Numbered from the stretch's first letter, positions 39,227-50,564 are shown. The stretch: 64,000 nt of DNA from Psychromonas sp. MME1 (GCF_041080865.1 NZ_CP160906.1:1364001-1428000); one strand, 5' to 3'. Program-made: numbers and translations. The notes: generated by a model from the sequence alone, not told the origin.

Positions 39227-42200
39227 TTAAATTGCTTCAATTAGAATTAAACCTTCACTTCCGGCATTAAAACTAACCGTGCCATTACTGACCGTTGCGA
39301 TTGAACCATCATAAGCATTACGTACATTACTGCCATCAACAAAGTAATCAGCAACATTAACGGTAACAGTGCCTGTGCCATCAATTACGACAACCACGTT
39401 ATTGACATTGCCAGAGATCGGATTTGTCCAACTACGCGCAAACGCTTTACCGCTTGATTGTCCAGAAAGCAGGATTTGCTGTCCAGCACCTACGGCTGGA
39501 TTATCACGACGGAATTGTCCCACTTTTTGCCAATGCTGATGAATGCCATTATTTGCACGGCTCCAGTCAACACTTGAACGGCTGCCCTGATCTTTATCAC
39601 TACCGCCATCTCCATTGAAACGGCCTAACTCATCACCGTAAAAAATTTGTACGCCGCCAGGTGATAACATTAATGCTGTACCTGCACGTTTTTGACGCAC
39701 ATCATCACCATTGTAATAAACAGATCCTGTATCATGGCTAGAGATATAACTCAGTACATTCCAATCTGTAGAGCTATTAACTTGGTTTGCATAACTGGCA
39801 AATTGATTGATCATGCTGTCAGTGCTTGCCACCATCCCGTCAATAATACCTTTAAAGCTAAAGTTAATGACTGAATCAAAGTTAGCTGTGGTATGAATAT
39901 CAGACTGGCCAACACCATGCCCCCACACTTCCGCTGTAGACCAGAAATCGTCATTCCAATCAGCACCTGGCGCGCCAGTGTTATTTTGACGCCATTCATG
40001 TAGCGCAATATTGGCTTGATAATTTAGGTTTGCCCAGTTGTCATAGGTAACGTGTTTAGCCGTATCAACACGGAAACCATCAATACCATAATCTTTAACA
40101 TATTGAACTAACCATTCAGTGATCCAATCTCGCACACGTTTAGTACCTTGCGCCTGATAGTTACTTAAATAACCTTGACCGAAGGTTGCTTTATTAGCTA
40201 AGAATGGCGGAATTCCAACTGCTTTAGTAGATTCTGTTTTAAAATCAGGTAGATAAGCTAAACATTTAGACAGATCATCACCGCCACAGTTATCATACCC
40301 CGGTAATCCCACGCGTATCCAATCTTTGCCCCACCAATTAAGCCATTTATATTCATCACCATCATAGTTAATAGTGCTGTGATAGCCAAACCAGTTTTCT
40401 CCGAACCCGGTGTCCAGTATGCCCCCGCCGTTGTTGAACCGTAGTTAAACTCATGCATATCTTTGAGTGTATTGTAGCCAGCATGATTCATTACCACATC
40501 CATAACTACGCGAATGCCTTGACTATGAGCGGTATCTACGAACTGTTTAAATTCAGCAGGCGTTCCCATATTAGCATCAAGATTCGAGTAATCCTGTACG
40601 TAGTAACCGTGATATGCGTAATGAGCAAAATCGCCATTACTGCCACCACCAACAAAACCATGAGCTTGTTCGTACGGTGCTGTGATCCAGATAGCGTTAA
40701 CCCCTAAATCAGTAAAGTAACCGGCGTTAAGTTTTTCCGTTAACCGGCAATATCACCGCCGTGGAAGGTGCCGATATTTTTGCCCGTTGCATCAACACTT
40801 GGACGACCATAAGAGTTGTTATTAGATGAATTACCATCTTTAAAACGGTCGGTAATAACAAAGTAGACACTGGCGTTATCCCAGGTAAAGTCTGACGCGC
40901 TAGGCGGAGCGATTTTAGTTAGCGTGAAACACTCATTGGCACTGCTGTCGCTATTTTCAGCCCATAAACAAACTTGCATTGACTCATCAATGGCTAAGTC
41001 TGCCCCCACTACAATTACCGTACCATGGTTGAATGCAATGCCGTTCACAGGATCGCTTCCATCAACGGTGTAACGACCACCTATCACGTTATCACCAGTA
41101 GCATGCAGTGTGACGCTTACATCATCCGTAGAAAAAGTAGGACTGACAACATCAATACTAACATCCGCATCTTGAGTTGGGATATCACAACCATCTGTCC
41201 AACTCCCTGTAGACACATGATATGTACCATCACTAGCGCGTGTTAAATCAGGCGTTTTATTATTACCACTTTCACTGAAAAGCATATTGCTTGATTCGGT
41301 GTCTATAAAACTATAACTGAATAAGCCATCAGCAACTTCAATCATCGCATCGCCTGGCCAAATAGAATCAGGCGGTGTATCAACAGGTAGTGCATTCCAA
41401 TGATGAATCGTTGGCTGTGATAATCCTTCAACACAAACAATGAACCCGGCTTGTGCCGCTTCCACTTTAGTGTAAGTGTAAGTCTGTGACACAGCTCCCT
41501 GCGCATTGGCGACATAAACTTGCAAATCAAGTGATTGGCCAATTTGTAATTCTGCACCGACAGAAATAATATCGCCATTACTAAAAACGGTTCCCTGAGT
41601 TGCATCACCGGTACCGATCAGATAGCGGCTATCTGTAATATTAACGCCACTGTAACTTAAGGTCACATTGAGACTATCTGTATCAAATTCACCATTTGCA
41701 GGGGTAATTGCTAATTCAGGTTTGACTGGTTGGACAACTTCCGCGGCTTTAATTTCATGCGAGGATGCATTAAAACTAATTGCATAATTTTTGTTATCAG
41801 CAACAACAAAATCTTGCGTTGGATAATTTTCACCCCATGAACCATCTGCGCTGCAAGCGGCAATTTTAAAGCGAGCAGGTGTCTCTTGCCCAGTGAACGC
41901 CTGCGTCAACTCATATAAACCAGGGGTAGCGCTTAATGCTAAAGGTGTTTGTTGCCAACCATTTGCCGTACCACGGAAACACCAAACGGGATCAGGTGTG
42001 CTTGAACAGCTAGCAACAGATTTCAGGGCAATATATTTACTGTCGCTATTGAAAGTAATTTCATAACTACCAGGCGATACAGTGTAATCTGCACTTGGAT
42101 ATGCTTCATTCCAATTACCATAGCGGTCTATTTTAAAACGAGGATTATCACTACCAAAGGTTTGGCAGGTTGTATATTCACTTCCGGAAACGTATTCTAA

Positions 42201-42297
42201 GGGCGTATTAGCCCAGCCATTTGGTGTACCGCGAAAATCCCATTCTGCTTGCGCAGAGAGAAACCGCAAACAAACCAAACAATAATGCTTTATTCAT
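39227..42297 (-). pseudogene. Secreted multidomain alpha-amylase (GH13), three frameshifts
   Basis: Extracellular or periplasmic starch-degrading enzyme of about 1020 residues. In order: signal peptide (MNKALLFGLFAVSL), two small beta-rich repeats beginning WDFRGTPNGW and WCFRGTANGW, a chitobiase-C-like domain, a CBM26-like starch-binding module (HHWNALPVDTPPDSIWPGD), a second chitobiase-C-like domain, and a GH13 catalytic barrel with nucleophile in GFRVDTAKHV, acid in STAEVWGH and Asp in ISSHDTGSV. One-base lesions occur near 42256 (extra base in the signal peptide), 40741 (one T lost after GGDIAG) and 40402 (one G lost before ENWFGYH). Each joins cleanly if corrected. The ATG at 42297 follows AAAGGA. 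Best candidate in the window for a true pseudogene. Confidence 0.85.
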
Positions 42298-42739
42298 TTT
42301 AATTCCTTTTAACAACTAAATTAAAGCAACAACCACAATGGCTATTGCTTGATTTACAGGCAATAAAAAATCTAATTACTTATTCATATTTATTGCTAGA
42401 TTGAATAGACAGCAAGCGCTGTTATAGTGCGAAGTTAATTGACTTCACGAAAAGATAACTATTTTGATATGCGGAATAATCCGTTATAACAATTCTGACT
42501 GATTGTTTAAGCGGCGATTCTAGTGCAAAAAACAAACAACAAGCAAAGAAAACAATTAAAATGAGAATTAAATCAATAAGAAAGCACTTACAAATCAAAT
42601 TGAGCGGGTTTTCATCACAAAATTTATCAACGCGAACTCGATACATTATCGGTCAAATAAAAACATGATTTAGATAAATCATTTTGTTCTATCTGTTTAA
42701 TATAAACTAAAACTTATAAGAACCTACTTTTTGGGTGTA

Positions 42740-42753
42740 TTGATTCAAATCAA
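42740..42753. promoter_or_regulatory. Consensus FNR/EtrA box upstream of the sulfur module
   Basis: TTGAT-TCAA-ATCAA is a perfect, fully symmetric match to the FNR consensus. It is 153 bases upstream of the symporter start at 42906 and would make the three-gene unit oxygen-responsive; the distance fits activation from a promoter about 40 bases further on. Confidence 0.75.
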
Positions 42754-42813
42754 TTTTGCTTTATTTAGTGTTTTACAATAAATAAAAAATAAGTATCCTT
42801 CCATCTTTACCGT

Positions 42814-42834
42814 AATGGGAATGTTTTTCCCATT
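42814..42834 (+). terminator. Leader hairpin upstream of the symporter gene
   Basis: Perfect eight-base stem AATGGGAA / TTCCCATT with a five-base loop, 72 bases before the symporter start. It has no clear T-run and could be an mRNA leader hairpin rather than a terminator. Confidence 0.4.
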
Positions 42835-42905
42835 CTATTGAGTTAGTGTATGGAAGACTAATCAGCGCTTAAAGGACTTTAACTATTAAAGAGTGAAGTT
42901 CTTCG

Positions 42906-44201
42906 ATGGCAAATTGGATTAATCACCTAGCAAATATTAGTTGGTATACCTACCTCCCGCTCTTAATTATCCTCGGTCTATTTATCAGTATCAGAATGAT
43001 ACAAATCCGGGACTATATCTCCCCTGTTGATGATTCAAAGTGGAATTTGGTAACGATTAAAGAGGCGCTTTCTATCTCTCTAGCGTCAAAAATGGGAACT
43101 GGTGCAATAATAGGCGTTCTTGCTGCGATGTGGCTTAGTTCTGATACCGGTGTTGGTGGTGAAGGCGTCGTCCTATGGATATTCATTGGCATGTTTGTCA
43201 TGCTACCGATCACCTATTCTGAAGTGTTATTTACTCAAGTAAGCAAATTAACCCCAAGATATTTTATTAAAAAACAGCTAAATAATCGATTTGCACAAAT
43301 ATACGCAATTGGCCTTGTGACGCTCTATGCCTTTGGATTTGTTGGTTTCCAATTTACAGGTGTGCAAACGGTTGTGCGCTTGTTTTCTGAGCAACATTTA
43401 GCCTATACCTTCACAGAAACTAGCGCATTAATTGGCATTGTTCTACCTATATTGTTAGGTGTAACTATTGTCATATTAACCAAAAGCCATGCTATCTTTA
43501 TTAACACATTATCATCTATGATTTTTAGTCTCGTCATAGCCTATCTTTTATTTTTTATTATTTTCCTAATTAACACACCCGATTATTGGCTCGAATATGG
43601 GCAACGAATTGTCACCGATTTTTTACAATTTCGTAGTGCGGGTGTTGGTTTACCGCTTGGATTAATTATCGGTTTTCAGCGCATTATTCAGGTTGGAGAA
43701 ACCTCACTAGGTACCTCTTCACTATCAAGTTCAGCGCGATTAAATTCTCCTCGTAGAGAGGCTGAAGTACAAACTTTCGCTACTATCATTTGTATCTTTG
43801 TTGCAGTGATAGTGTCGAGCTATGTCTTTTCTTATGGGCATTATCATATTGCTGATGTGGCGCTTTCTGAAAGTGGGTTTGACCGAATTAAAGGCTTTAT
43901 TCTAACCGTCTATTCTGTTACCGGATACTTTGGTTTATCGATAGTGCTGGCCTTTTTCATCATTTCTGGATTTACAACAATATTGGGATCTTTTCATTAC
44001 ATCAATACCACATTAAAACTAACGCTTAATAAGCGCATTGCTATCTATCTTTTATTAATTTCAGTCTCTGGCTGCCTCAGTGTCGCTAATTTCGATGTCA
44101 TCTTTGATGCCACTAACCTACTGATGTTTATAGTAGGCGGTATTAATCTAATCGCAATGGCACGCTTTGTCAGCCAAAAAATTCAACACGTTACCCTATA
44201 A
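42906..44201 (+). CDS. AGCS-type sodium:amino-acid symporter
   Basis: Polytopic inner-membrane transporter with about ten to eleven hydrophobic segments over 431 residues. The stretch SLASKMGTGAIIGVLAAM near residues 57-74, followed by GGEGVVLWIFIGMF, resembles the alanine/glycine:cation symporter signature (GxGNIxGVAxAI...GPGAxFWMW), but it is divergent (KMGTG in place of the usual GNI), so the substrate may not be alanine or glycine. It has the FNR box upstream and is followed 10 bases later by a CoA-disulfide reductase-rhodanese gene. That context suggests uptake of a small amino acid or sulfur compound. Assignment rests on motif similarity by eye. Confidence 0.65.
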   Translation: MANWINHLANISWYTYLPLLIILGLFISIRMIQIRDYISPVDDSKWNLVTIKEALSISLASKMGTGAIIGVLAAMWLSSDTGVGGEGVVLWIFIGMFVMLPITYSEVLFTQVSKLTPRYFIKKQLNNRFAQIYAIGLVTLYAFGFVGFQFTGVQTVVRLFSEQHLAYTFTETSALIGIVLPILLGVTIVILTKSHAIFINTLSSMIFSLVIAYLLFFIIFLINTPDYWLEYGQRIVTDFLQFRSAGVGLPLGLIIGFQRIIQVGETSLGTSSLSSSARLNSPRREAEVQTFATIICIFVAVIVSSYVFSYGHYHIADVALSESGFDRIKGFILTVYSVTGYFGLSIVLAFFIISGFTTILGSFHYINTTLKLTLNKRIAIYLLLISVSGCLSVANFDVIFDATNLLMFIVGGINLIAMARFVSQKIQHVTL

Positions 44202-44211
44202 GGTTATTATC

Positions 44212-45911
44212 ATGAGTAAAAAAATTCTAATCATTGGTGGTGTCGCAGGCGGAGCCTCTGCAGCGGCACGCCTTCGTCGTCATAGCGAAGAAGATCAAAT
44301 TATTATGTTTGAAAAAGGACCACACGTATCATTTTCAAATTGTTGCCTGCCTTACCACCTAAGCGGTGTCGTAGAAAAAGCTGACGACTTAGTACTAATG
44401 AGTCCTGAAAAATTTGCCTCTCAATATCGCATTGATGCTCGTACAAACCAAGAAGTCGTCACGATTAATCGTCAACAAAAAACCGTCACAATAAAGAAAC
44501 TGTTAAGTGACGAAGTTTATAGCGAAAGCTACGACAAATTAATTCTTTCTCCAGGTGCAAAGCCAATCATCCCGGCTATTCCGGGTATTGATAAAGTTAA
44601 CGCCTTTTCGATACGCAATGTCGTTGATATCGACCGATTAAATAGCTACATAAAAGGCAGTGATGCAAAAAACATTACTGTTATTGGTGGGGGCTTTATT
44701 GGCGTTGAGGTAGTCGAAAATCTCAAGGAAGCGGGTTACAACGTTACCCTCGTCGAAGCGATGCCACAAATAATGAGACCATTCGATTATGAAATGGTAC
44801 AAATTCTACATAAAGAGTTACTTGACCAAGATGTTAATCTGATCGTTGCTGATAAAGTCGTTAAGTTTGAAGATAACATAACTATTTTAGCTTCCGGTAA
44901 AGCGATTCCATCGGATGTAGTCGTCATGGCAATTGGCGTTTCTCCAGAAACAAACCTTGCGCTTGATGCGAACTTGAAATTGGTGATAAAGGTGGCATTA
45001 AAGTTGACCAAAACTACTGTACTAATGACCCAGATATTTACGCAGTCGGTGATGCGATAGAAGTTTATGGTGCATTATTAAACAGCACCTTTTTGTTGTC
45101 ACTAGCGGGACCTGCACAAAAGCAAGCACGAAGCGTTGCAGATCATATCAATGGTATGGCCGTTGACAATCGTGGTTTCATCGGCTCCTCTGTTGTTAAA
45201 GTATTTAATTACCATGCAGCTGCAACTGGACTTAACGAAGCACAAATACAAGCAAGTGGCATGGGCATTAACTATCAAACGGTAAAAATTATTCCCAACG
45301 ATAAAGTCGGTTTAATGCCCGAATCATTTGGTGTTCACTTTAAATTAATTTTTGAAGTACCAACGGGCAGAATTTTAGGCGCACAAGCGATTGGTTTAGG
45401 TAATATAGACAAACGCATTGATGTTATCGCAACCGTCATCAAATTTGGTGGCACTATTTACGACCTAAAAGATCTCGAATTATGCTACGCCCCACCATTT
45501 GGTACAGCAAAAGATGTCGTTAACTTTGCAGGTTATGTTGCAACAAACTTAATGCGTAATGACTTCAAACAAGTCCATGGGCGTGATGTACGTGGATTAG
45601 TTGAAAATGGGGCATATATTGTTGATGTACGTGAAATTGATGAATACCAACTAAGTCACATCAAAGGCGCTGTTAATCTGCCACTGAGCGAAATACGTGA
45701 GCGCGTTAACGAATTGCCTAGCGATCAAACTATCTATGTACACTGCCGTAGTGGACAACGCAGCTACAATGCCGTTTTAGCATTGCAAAAAATGGGCTTT
45801 AAAGACGTTTATAACATATCAGGTGGTTTCATGGGCTTATGTTTTAATGAATATTTCAACGATAAAACCATGCATCGAGACCCTATTGTGACCAATTACA
45901 ACTTTGACTAA
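44212..45911 (+). pseudogene. CoA-disulfide reductase with C-terminal rhodanese domain, frameshifted
   Basis: Flavoprotein of the CoADR-RHD type, which reduces CoA disulfides, polysulfide or persulfides. FAD motif IGGVAGGASAAARLRR at the N-terminus, redox Cys in SFSNCCLPYHLSG near residue 44, NAD(P)H motif VIGGGFIGVEVVENL near 163, dimerisation domain, and a rhodanese domain (last about 95 residues) with active Cys in VHCRSGQRS. The frame breaks near 44973: LALDAN must be followed by LEIGDKGGIKVD, which needs one extra base (AACCTT for AACTT). Otherwise about 566 residues and well conserved. The ATG at 44212 follows AAGGT. Middle gene of the FNR-linked module. Confidence 0.85.
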
Positions 45912-45968
45912 TCCAAGTGTCGGCTACGATTTGGCCGACGCTTCATTATTATTTTTGGATATACATTT

Positions 45969-47237
45969 ATGATTAATAAAAAACAAGCATTTGCAGGTAT
46001 CGGCATTTTACTCGCCGCCCTGTTTTTTGGTAAATGGGAATTAAGCAGTCAAATGCTATTTTTCCGATTACTGGTCGGCATGGGATTAGGCTATGCTTTA
46101 ACTCGTGGATTCATGGGATTTGCGGGAAGTGTTAACCGTGCCTATCGAGGGGGTTCAACTAAACTGATGCAGATTTTAATGCTTCTGTTTATTGTCACAG
46201 CCATCGTTAATGCAGGCTTCCTATTCAATAGCGATATTAAGTCATACAATCTATGGATTAATCCGATTAATGCCGGTTTGATTCTAGGCGGCTTATCCTT
46301 TGGCTTCGGTATGACCTTCTCTTCTTGCTGTGCATCTGGCGTAATGACGGATTTAGTAACGGATTTACCACGTGCAGGTGTCACACTCATATTCTTTTCT
46401 TTAGGTGTATTTATCGGTTTTCCAATACAAAGTTCACAACCTTGGATAACAGAAAGTCTATTTACCAGTGCTTCATACGCTAACAATCCTGATTATAATG
46501 GTGTTTTTCTGCCTGATTTATTCACTTTTGATGGCCTAAATGGCTACCTAGGCGCAATCATTTTAACCACTATTTTTGCTGCGATTGTCATTTATCTATG
46601 TAAAAAATATGAAGATAAACGTCGTGAAAAAGGCACTTACCATGGTATTGATACTGAAATAGAGCAACAACAAACAGTTGCCGATAAAAATAAAAAGCCG
46701 GCCACTCCTTTTAAATTATTAAGCGCACAAACCTATCAACAAATTTTTGTTGAACCTTGGTCAATGAAAGCAGGTGCGATGATGATTGTCATTATGTTCA
46801 CATTAATGTTAGCGGTTACGCAAACGGGATGGGGAGCATCGACCCCCTTTGGTATTTGGGTTGGTCAAATATTAACCTTCGTCGGCATGCCAATTGAACA
46901 GGTCGCACACTTTGCTGATCGACCTGTTGGTATGTTTGCAACCCCCTTCTTTGAGCACCCTATTTCAGTGCAAAATGTTGGTATAGTTATTGGTACATTA
47001 TTCTGTGTATTAATGATGGGGCAGTTAAAACTATCATTCAATTATTCTGCTAAACAACTCGCCTTATTTGCAATGGGTGGTCTATTAATGGGGTTAGGTA
47101 CTCGTTTTGCAAATGGCTGTAATGTAGGGGCGCTATATACTCCTATTGCCAACTTATCCTTATCTGGCTGGATCTTCTTCGTGGCACTAGTATCAGGTGG
47201 AATATTTGGTAATCGAGTTGCTAAACGAATTAGTTAA
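45969..47237 (+). CDS. YeeE/YedE-family sulfur-compound permease
   Basis: Inner-membrane transporter of the YeeE/YedE family; the characterised member TsuA imports thiosulfate. About ten membrane segments in two halves, each with the diagnostic cysteine motif: FSSCCASGVMTDL near residue 118 and FANGCNVGALYTP near residue 379. A hydrophilic linker (residues about 215-250) joins the halves. The frame is intact at 422 residues. It starts 57 bases after the CoADR-rhodanese gene, whose rhodanese domain could receive sulfane sulfur from the imported compound. Confidence 0.88.
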   Translation: MINKKQAFAGIGILLAALFFGKWELSSQMLFFRLLVGMGLGYALTRGFMGFAGSVNRAYRGGSTKLMQILMLLFIVTAIVNAGFLFNSDIKSYNLWINPINAGLILGGLSFGFGMTFSSCCASGVMTDLVTDLPRAGVTLIFFSLGVFIGFPIQSSQPWITESLFTSASYANNPDYNGVFLPDLFTFDGLNGYLGAIILTTIFAAIVIYLCKKYEDKRREKGTYHGIDTEIEQQQTVADKNKKPATPFKLLSAQTYQQIFVEPWSMKAGAMMIVIMFTLMLAVTQTGWGASTPFGIWVGQILTFVGMPIEQVAHFADRPVGMFATPFFEHPISVQNVGIVIGTLFCVLMMGQLKLSFNYSAKQLALFAMGGLLMGLGTRFANGCNVGALYTPIANLSLSGWIFFVALVSGGIFGNRVAKRIS

Positions 47238-47263
47238 GTAATGAATAGGAAGATATAAGATTA

Positions 47264-47290
47264 GGCTACCCGTTTTTAAAACGGGTAGCC
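47264..47290. terminator. Bidirectional terminator between YedE-like gene and ndh
   Basis: Perfect 13-base stem GGCTACCCGTTTT / AAAACGGGTAGCC between two convergent genes, followed rightward by TCTGTTTTA and immediately ahead of the ndh stop. Confidence 0.75.
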
Positions 47291-47296
47291 TCTGTT

Positions 47297-48583
47297 TTAG
47301 TGTAATTTTAAGCGAGGACGTAAAATACGGTTAATTTTTTCAACCAAGGTCATTAAGCCCGTACGTAAATAGCCATGTAAAGCTACTTGATGCATTCTAT
47401 ACAGAGAGACATAAACTAAACGCGCTAAGCGTCCTTCAATTTTCATAGACCCTTTCATCAAGTTACCCATTAAACTACCCACTGTGCTGTAATTACTTAA
47501 TGAGACAAGCGAACCATAATCACGATACTGGTAGTCAGATAACGGCTTATTTTTGATCGTTGCTAAAATATTATTAGCCACTAAAGAGGCCATCTGATGA
47601 GCAGACTGTGCACGCGGAGGCACAAAACCACCACCTGGTAATGGGCAACTAGCACAATCACCTAATGCATAAATTGTCTCATCTAATGTTGTTTGTAAAT
47701 TTGCTTTCACCACCAACTGATTAATACGGTTGGTTTCCAATCCCGCAATATCCTTCAAAAAGTCAGGCCCTTTAATACCAGCAGCCCAGACGATTAAATC
47801 GGCTTTAATCAGTTCGCCAGATTTAGTCATTAAGCCCGCTTCAGTCGCCTCAGTAACCATTGTCTGGGTACGTACATCCACACCCAACTTAAGTAGCTCT
47901 TGATGTGCTGATGCCGATATTCTTTCAGGTAATGCAGGTAAAATTTTATCACCAGCTTCTATTAAACTCACTTTAAGATCCGTTGATTTGATCTCTTCAA
48001 ATCCGTAACTAGAAACTTGTTGTAGTGAATTGTACAGTTCTGCTGATAATTCAACACCCGTTGCACCCGCGCCCACAATAGCGACACTCACTTGTTCAGC
48101 TTCTTTCACACCAAGCTGTAAATACTTGTTCAACATGAGATGATGAAATTTCTTGGCTTGCTGTGGACTGTCTAAGAAAATACAGTGGTCAGCCACCCCT
48201 TTCGTGTTAAAGTCATTGCTAACACTCCCTAGCGCCATCACTAAAATATCGTAGCTTAATTCACTTTCAGATAATATTTGCGTGCCATCTCTGTCATTAA
48301 GGCTCGCTAGATGAATTTTTTTATTTTCTCTATCAATATTATCAAGCGCTCCCAGTCTAAATTTAAAACCATGGTTTGTTGCATGGGCGCGATAACTTAA
48401 TGCATCAATACCATCATCTAAAGAGCCTGCTGCGACTTCGTGTAGTAATGGTTTCCATAAATGCGTTCTATTTTTATCAACGAGTGTGATTTGAGCTTTT
48501 CTTTTTTTCCCTAATTTTTTTCCTAATGATGTCGCTAACTCCAATCCACCAGCCCCACCACCAACAATTACAATATTAAGCAT
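47297..48583 (-). CDS. ndh: NADH:quinone oxidoreductase II, Ndh
   Basis: Peripheral-membrane, non-proton-pumping NADH dehydrogenase. FAD-binding motif [16 protein letters not shown] at the N-terminus, NADH-binding motif [17 protein letters not shown] near residue 168, and the [10 protein letters not shown] segment near 305. The C-terminus ([23 protein letters not shown]) is amphipathic and fits membrane attachment. The frame is intact at 428 residues (E. coli 434). ndh-ycfP-nagZ order resembles E. coli. I saw no perfect FNR site upstream although E. coli ndh is FNR-repressed. Confidence 0.95.
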   Translation of the reverse strand: MLNIVIVGGGAGGLELATSLGKKLGKKRKAQITLVDKNRTHLWKPLLHEVAAGSLDDGIDALSYRAHATNHGFKFRLGALDNIDRENKKIHLASLNDRDGTQILSESELSYDILVMALGSVSNDFNTKGVADHCIFLDSPQQAKKFHHLMLNKYLQLGVKEAEQVSVAIVGAGATGVELSAELYNSLQQVSSYGFEEIKSTDLKVSLIEAGDKILPALPERISASAHQELLKLGVDVRTQTMVTEATEAGLMTKSGELIKADLIVWAAGIKGPDFLKDIAGLETNRINQLVVKANLQTTLDETIYALGDCASCPLPGGGFVPPRAQSAHQMASLVANNILATIKNKPLSDYQYRDYGSLVSLSNYSTVGSLMGNLMKGSMKIEGRLARLVYVSLYRMHQVALHGYLRTGLMTLVEKINRILRPRLKLH

Positions 48584-48829
48584 ACTTACCTCGAGTTTAT
48601 AACAATTTATTTATAGCATTAATTTCATCAACAAAAATAATGTTATAAATAAATTTTCTAGGGACATATTTATAGCTAGATCACAGAAGAGTGTAATTAT
48701 TTTACACAAAAAAACAAGGGTATGTTAACACTAATCATTAAATGTGGATATGTGGTTATTTTATTACAGGAATGTTAAAAGAGAAATAATCGGTTACCTA
48801 TGAAGATCTCTCTTTTTATAGCGATTTGA

Positions 48830-49369
48830 TCAAGACTGCTTAAATTGTTTAATTGTTTGCAGGTGGTGAGAAATATCTTGAAATTTGTGCCCCTGATTTT
48901 CATCAAATATGATCGGATAATATTTAGAAAGAAGATAATCACTCTCTGCTGAATTAAGCATTTCATCAGTTCGAGAGAGGATACATAAACAATTTTCTCT
49001 ATTTTTACGACGAAAATCATTGATACATTTAGTCGCTATATCAAGGTACTCTTCCGGCCATTCTATCTTACCGACCATATTATCTTCAGGATTAAGGTTC
49101 GGATTAAATAACACCTGTTTAATACCACAGAGATAGCCAATGCGCTCACTCCAATAACCTCCAAGTCCAACACCACATATTAGAGGATTATCATCATCAC
49201 TACTCTGAACATGCTTATGTACTTCTTTGAGAATATGACTCATATCATGCTTTGGATGTATGGTGCTGTAATGAACGAAACGAACATCATCATCGATAAA
49301 CTTTAATTGCATCACTTTTTCATGATTGCCTGGGCTTGTTGCATCGAAGCCGTGGAGATAAATGATCAT
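48830..49369 (-). CDS. ycfP: YcfP family (UPF0227) alpha/beta-hydrolase-like protein
   Basis: Small alpha/beta-hydrolase-fold protein of unknown activity. The N-terminus [18 protein letters not shown] and the elbow [19 protein letters not shown] match E. coli YcfP, where the nucleophile position is Gly, so it is probably not a classical serine esterase. [27 protein letters not shown] and [14 protein letters not shown] are also conserved. The 179-residue frame is intact. It lies 151 bases after nagZ and 246 bases before ndh on the same strand. Confidence 0.9.
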   Translation of the reverse strand: MIIYLHGFDATSPGNHEKVMQLKFIDDDVRFVHYSTIHPKHDMSHILKEVHKHVQSSDDDNPLICGVGLGGYWSERIGYLCGIKQVLFNPNLNPEDNMVGKIEWPEEYLDIATKCINDFRRKNRENCLCILSRTDEMLNSAESDYLLSKYYPIIFDENQGHKFQDISHHLQTIKQFKQS

Positions 49370-49520
49370 TTAAATATTTCCGCCTTATTCTTCTATTGTA
49401 AATTACACGACTGGTTTACAAATCTTTTAAAACTTATAGTTCATCATCATATACAAACAAATCTGTATATCCATAAGTTTATGGGAATTAAAATAGAGTG
49501 CAAGGGGTGAACTTAAGTAA

Positions 49521-50537
49521 TTAGACATCTTCTACAAACCGTCGTAATTTTTGACTATTTTCTATCCAACTAGGATCCCGATTCAGTGGCAATATGCACT
49601 TATTTTTTATATGGGCTAATTTATGTACACTATCATCTTTCAGCCCGCTTGTAACATCTAAGTTATCTAATATTGAAATAGCAGCATCGCTGTCATTGCA
49701 TGCTAAAACCAAATCACAACCAGCAGCAATTGCTTGCTCTGCTCTATTAACATGGTTACCTGCAAAACTAGCGCCTTTCATTGAAATATCATCGCTAATG
49801 ATGACACCTTTGAAGTTTAGTTGTTTACGCAATATAGTTTGTAACCAATATGATGAAAAGCCTGCCGGTTGTGGATCACATTGCGCATACACAACATGAG
49901 ATGGCATTACAGCAGCAAGTGAAGCGCACTTTATTAATTGTTGAAAGGGTAAAATGTCGCTCGTGAATATAGCTTCTTCACTACGCTTATCTACCGGGAA
50001 ATCGACGTGAGAATCAGCTTTAACACTACCATGACCAGGAAAATGTTTTCCCGTTGCACGCATGCCAACACTTTGCATACCTTGTATATAGGCTTGTGCC
50101 AATTTAATTGTTGTATTCACGTCCGATGAAAATGCCCGTTCTTTTATGACATCAGAAATGCCATTTAAGTCTAGTACAGGTGCAAAACTTAAATCGATGT
50201 CACAGGCTATCAGCTCACTAGCCATCACAGAGCCACTGCAAAAGGCAAGTTGTTGAGCTTTTTCCAAATCATGGCACTGCAGCAAACTTCCCGCGGCAGG
50301 TAACGTTGTAAAGCCATGACGGAAACGTTGCACTCGACCTCCTTCATGGTCAACACTGATTAATAAATCATTTTTAGCATGATAACGGATTTGTTGGACA
50401 AGCTCCTTGAGTTGCTTAATATCAACAAAATTCCGAGTAAATAAGATAACCCCCGCGACTAAAGGATGAGCTAATATCTCCTTCTCTTGCGCATCTAACT
50501 CTACACCTTTCAAATCAATTATTATCGGTCTCATCAC
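49521..50537 (-). CDS. nagZ: Beta-N-acetylhexosaminidase NagZ
   Basis: Cytoplasmic glycoside hydrolase family 3 enzyme that removes N-acetylglucosamine from anhydromuropeptides in cell-wall recycling. The diagnostic NagZ loop with catalytic His is KHFPGHGSVKADSHVDFP near residue 162; VDHEGGRVQRF near residue 62 and the nucleophile Asp in VIISDDISMKGA near 245 are present. The frame is intact at 338 residues. Its upstream side carries repeat copy B. Confidence 0.95.
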   Translation of the reverse strand: MMRPIIIDLKGVELDAQEKEILAHPLVAGVILFTRNFVDIKQLKELVQQIRYHAKNDLLISVDHEGGRVQRFRHGFTTLPAAGSLLQCHDLEKAQQLAFCSGSVMASELIACDIDLSFAPVLDLNGISDVIKERAFSSDVNTTIKLAQAYIQGMQSVGMRATGKHFPGHGSVKADSHVDFPVDKRSEEAIFTSDILPFQQLIKCASLAAVMPSHVVYAQCDPQPAGFSSYWLQTILRKQLNFKGVIISDDISMKGASFAGNHVNRAEQAIAAGCDLVLACNDSDAAISILDNLDVTSGLKDDSVHKLAHIKNKCILPLNRDPSWIENSQKLRRFVEDV

Positions 50538-50564
50538 TTTTTCTCATATAGGATCGTTCGGGAA

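Larger units (their letters stand above)
42298..42905. other. 608-base intergenic region between divergent amylase and symporter genes
   Basis: No convincing gene. It holds the upstream regions of both flanking genes, the FNR box at 42740-42753 and the hairpin at 42814-42834. A leftward 74-codon open frame (42422-42646) has no ribosome site or recognisable product and is not called. Confidence 0.6.

Noticed and set aside
42422-42646. Leftward 74-codon open frame in the amylase-symporter gap
   Set aside because: No ribosome site, no recognisable product and AT-rich hydrophobic composition typical of chance frames.
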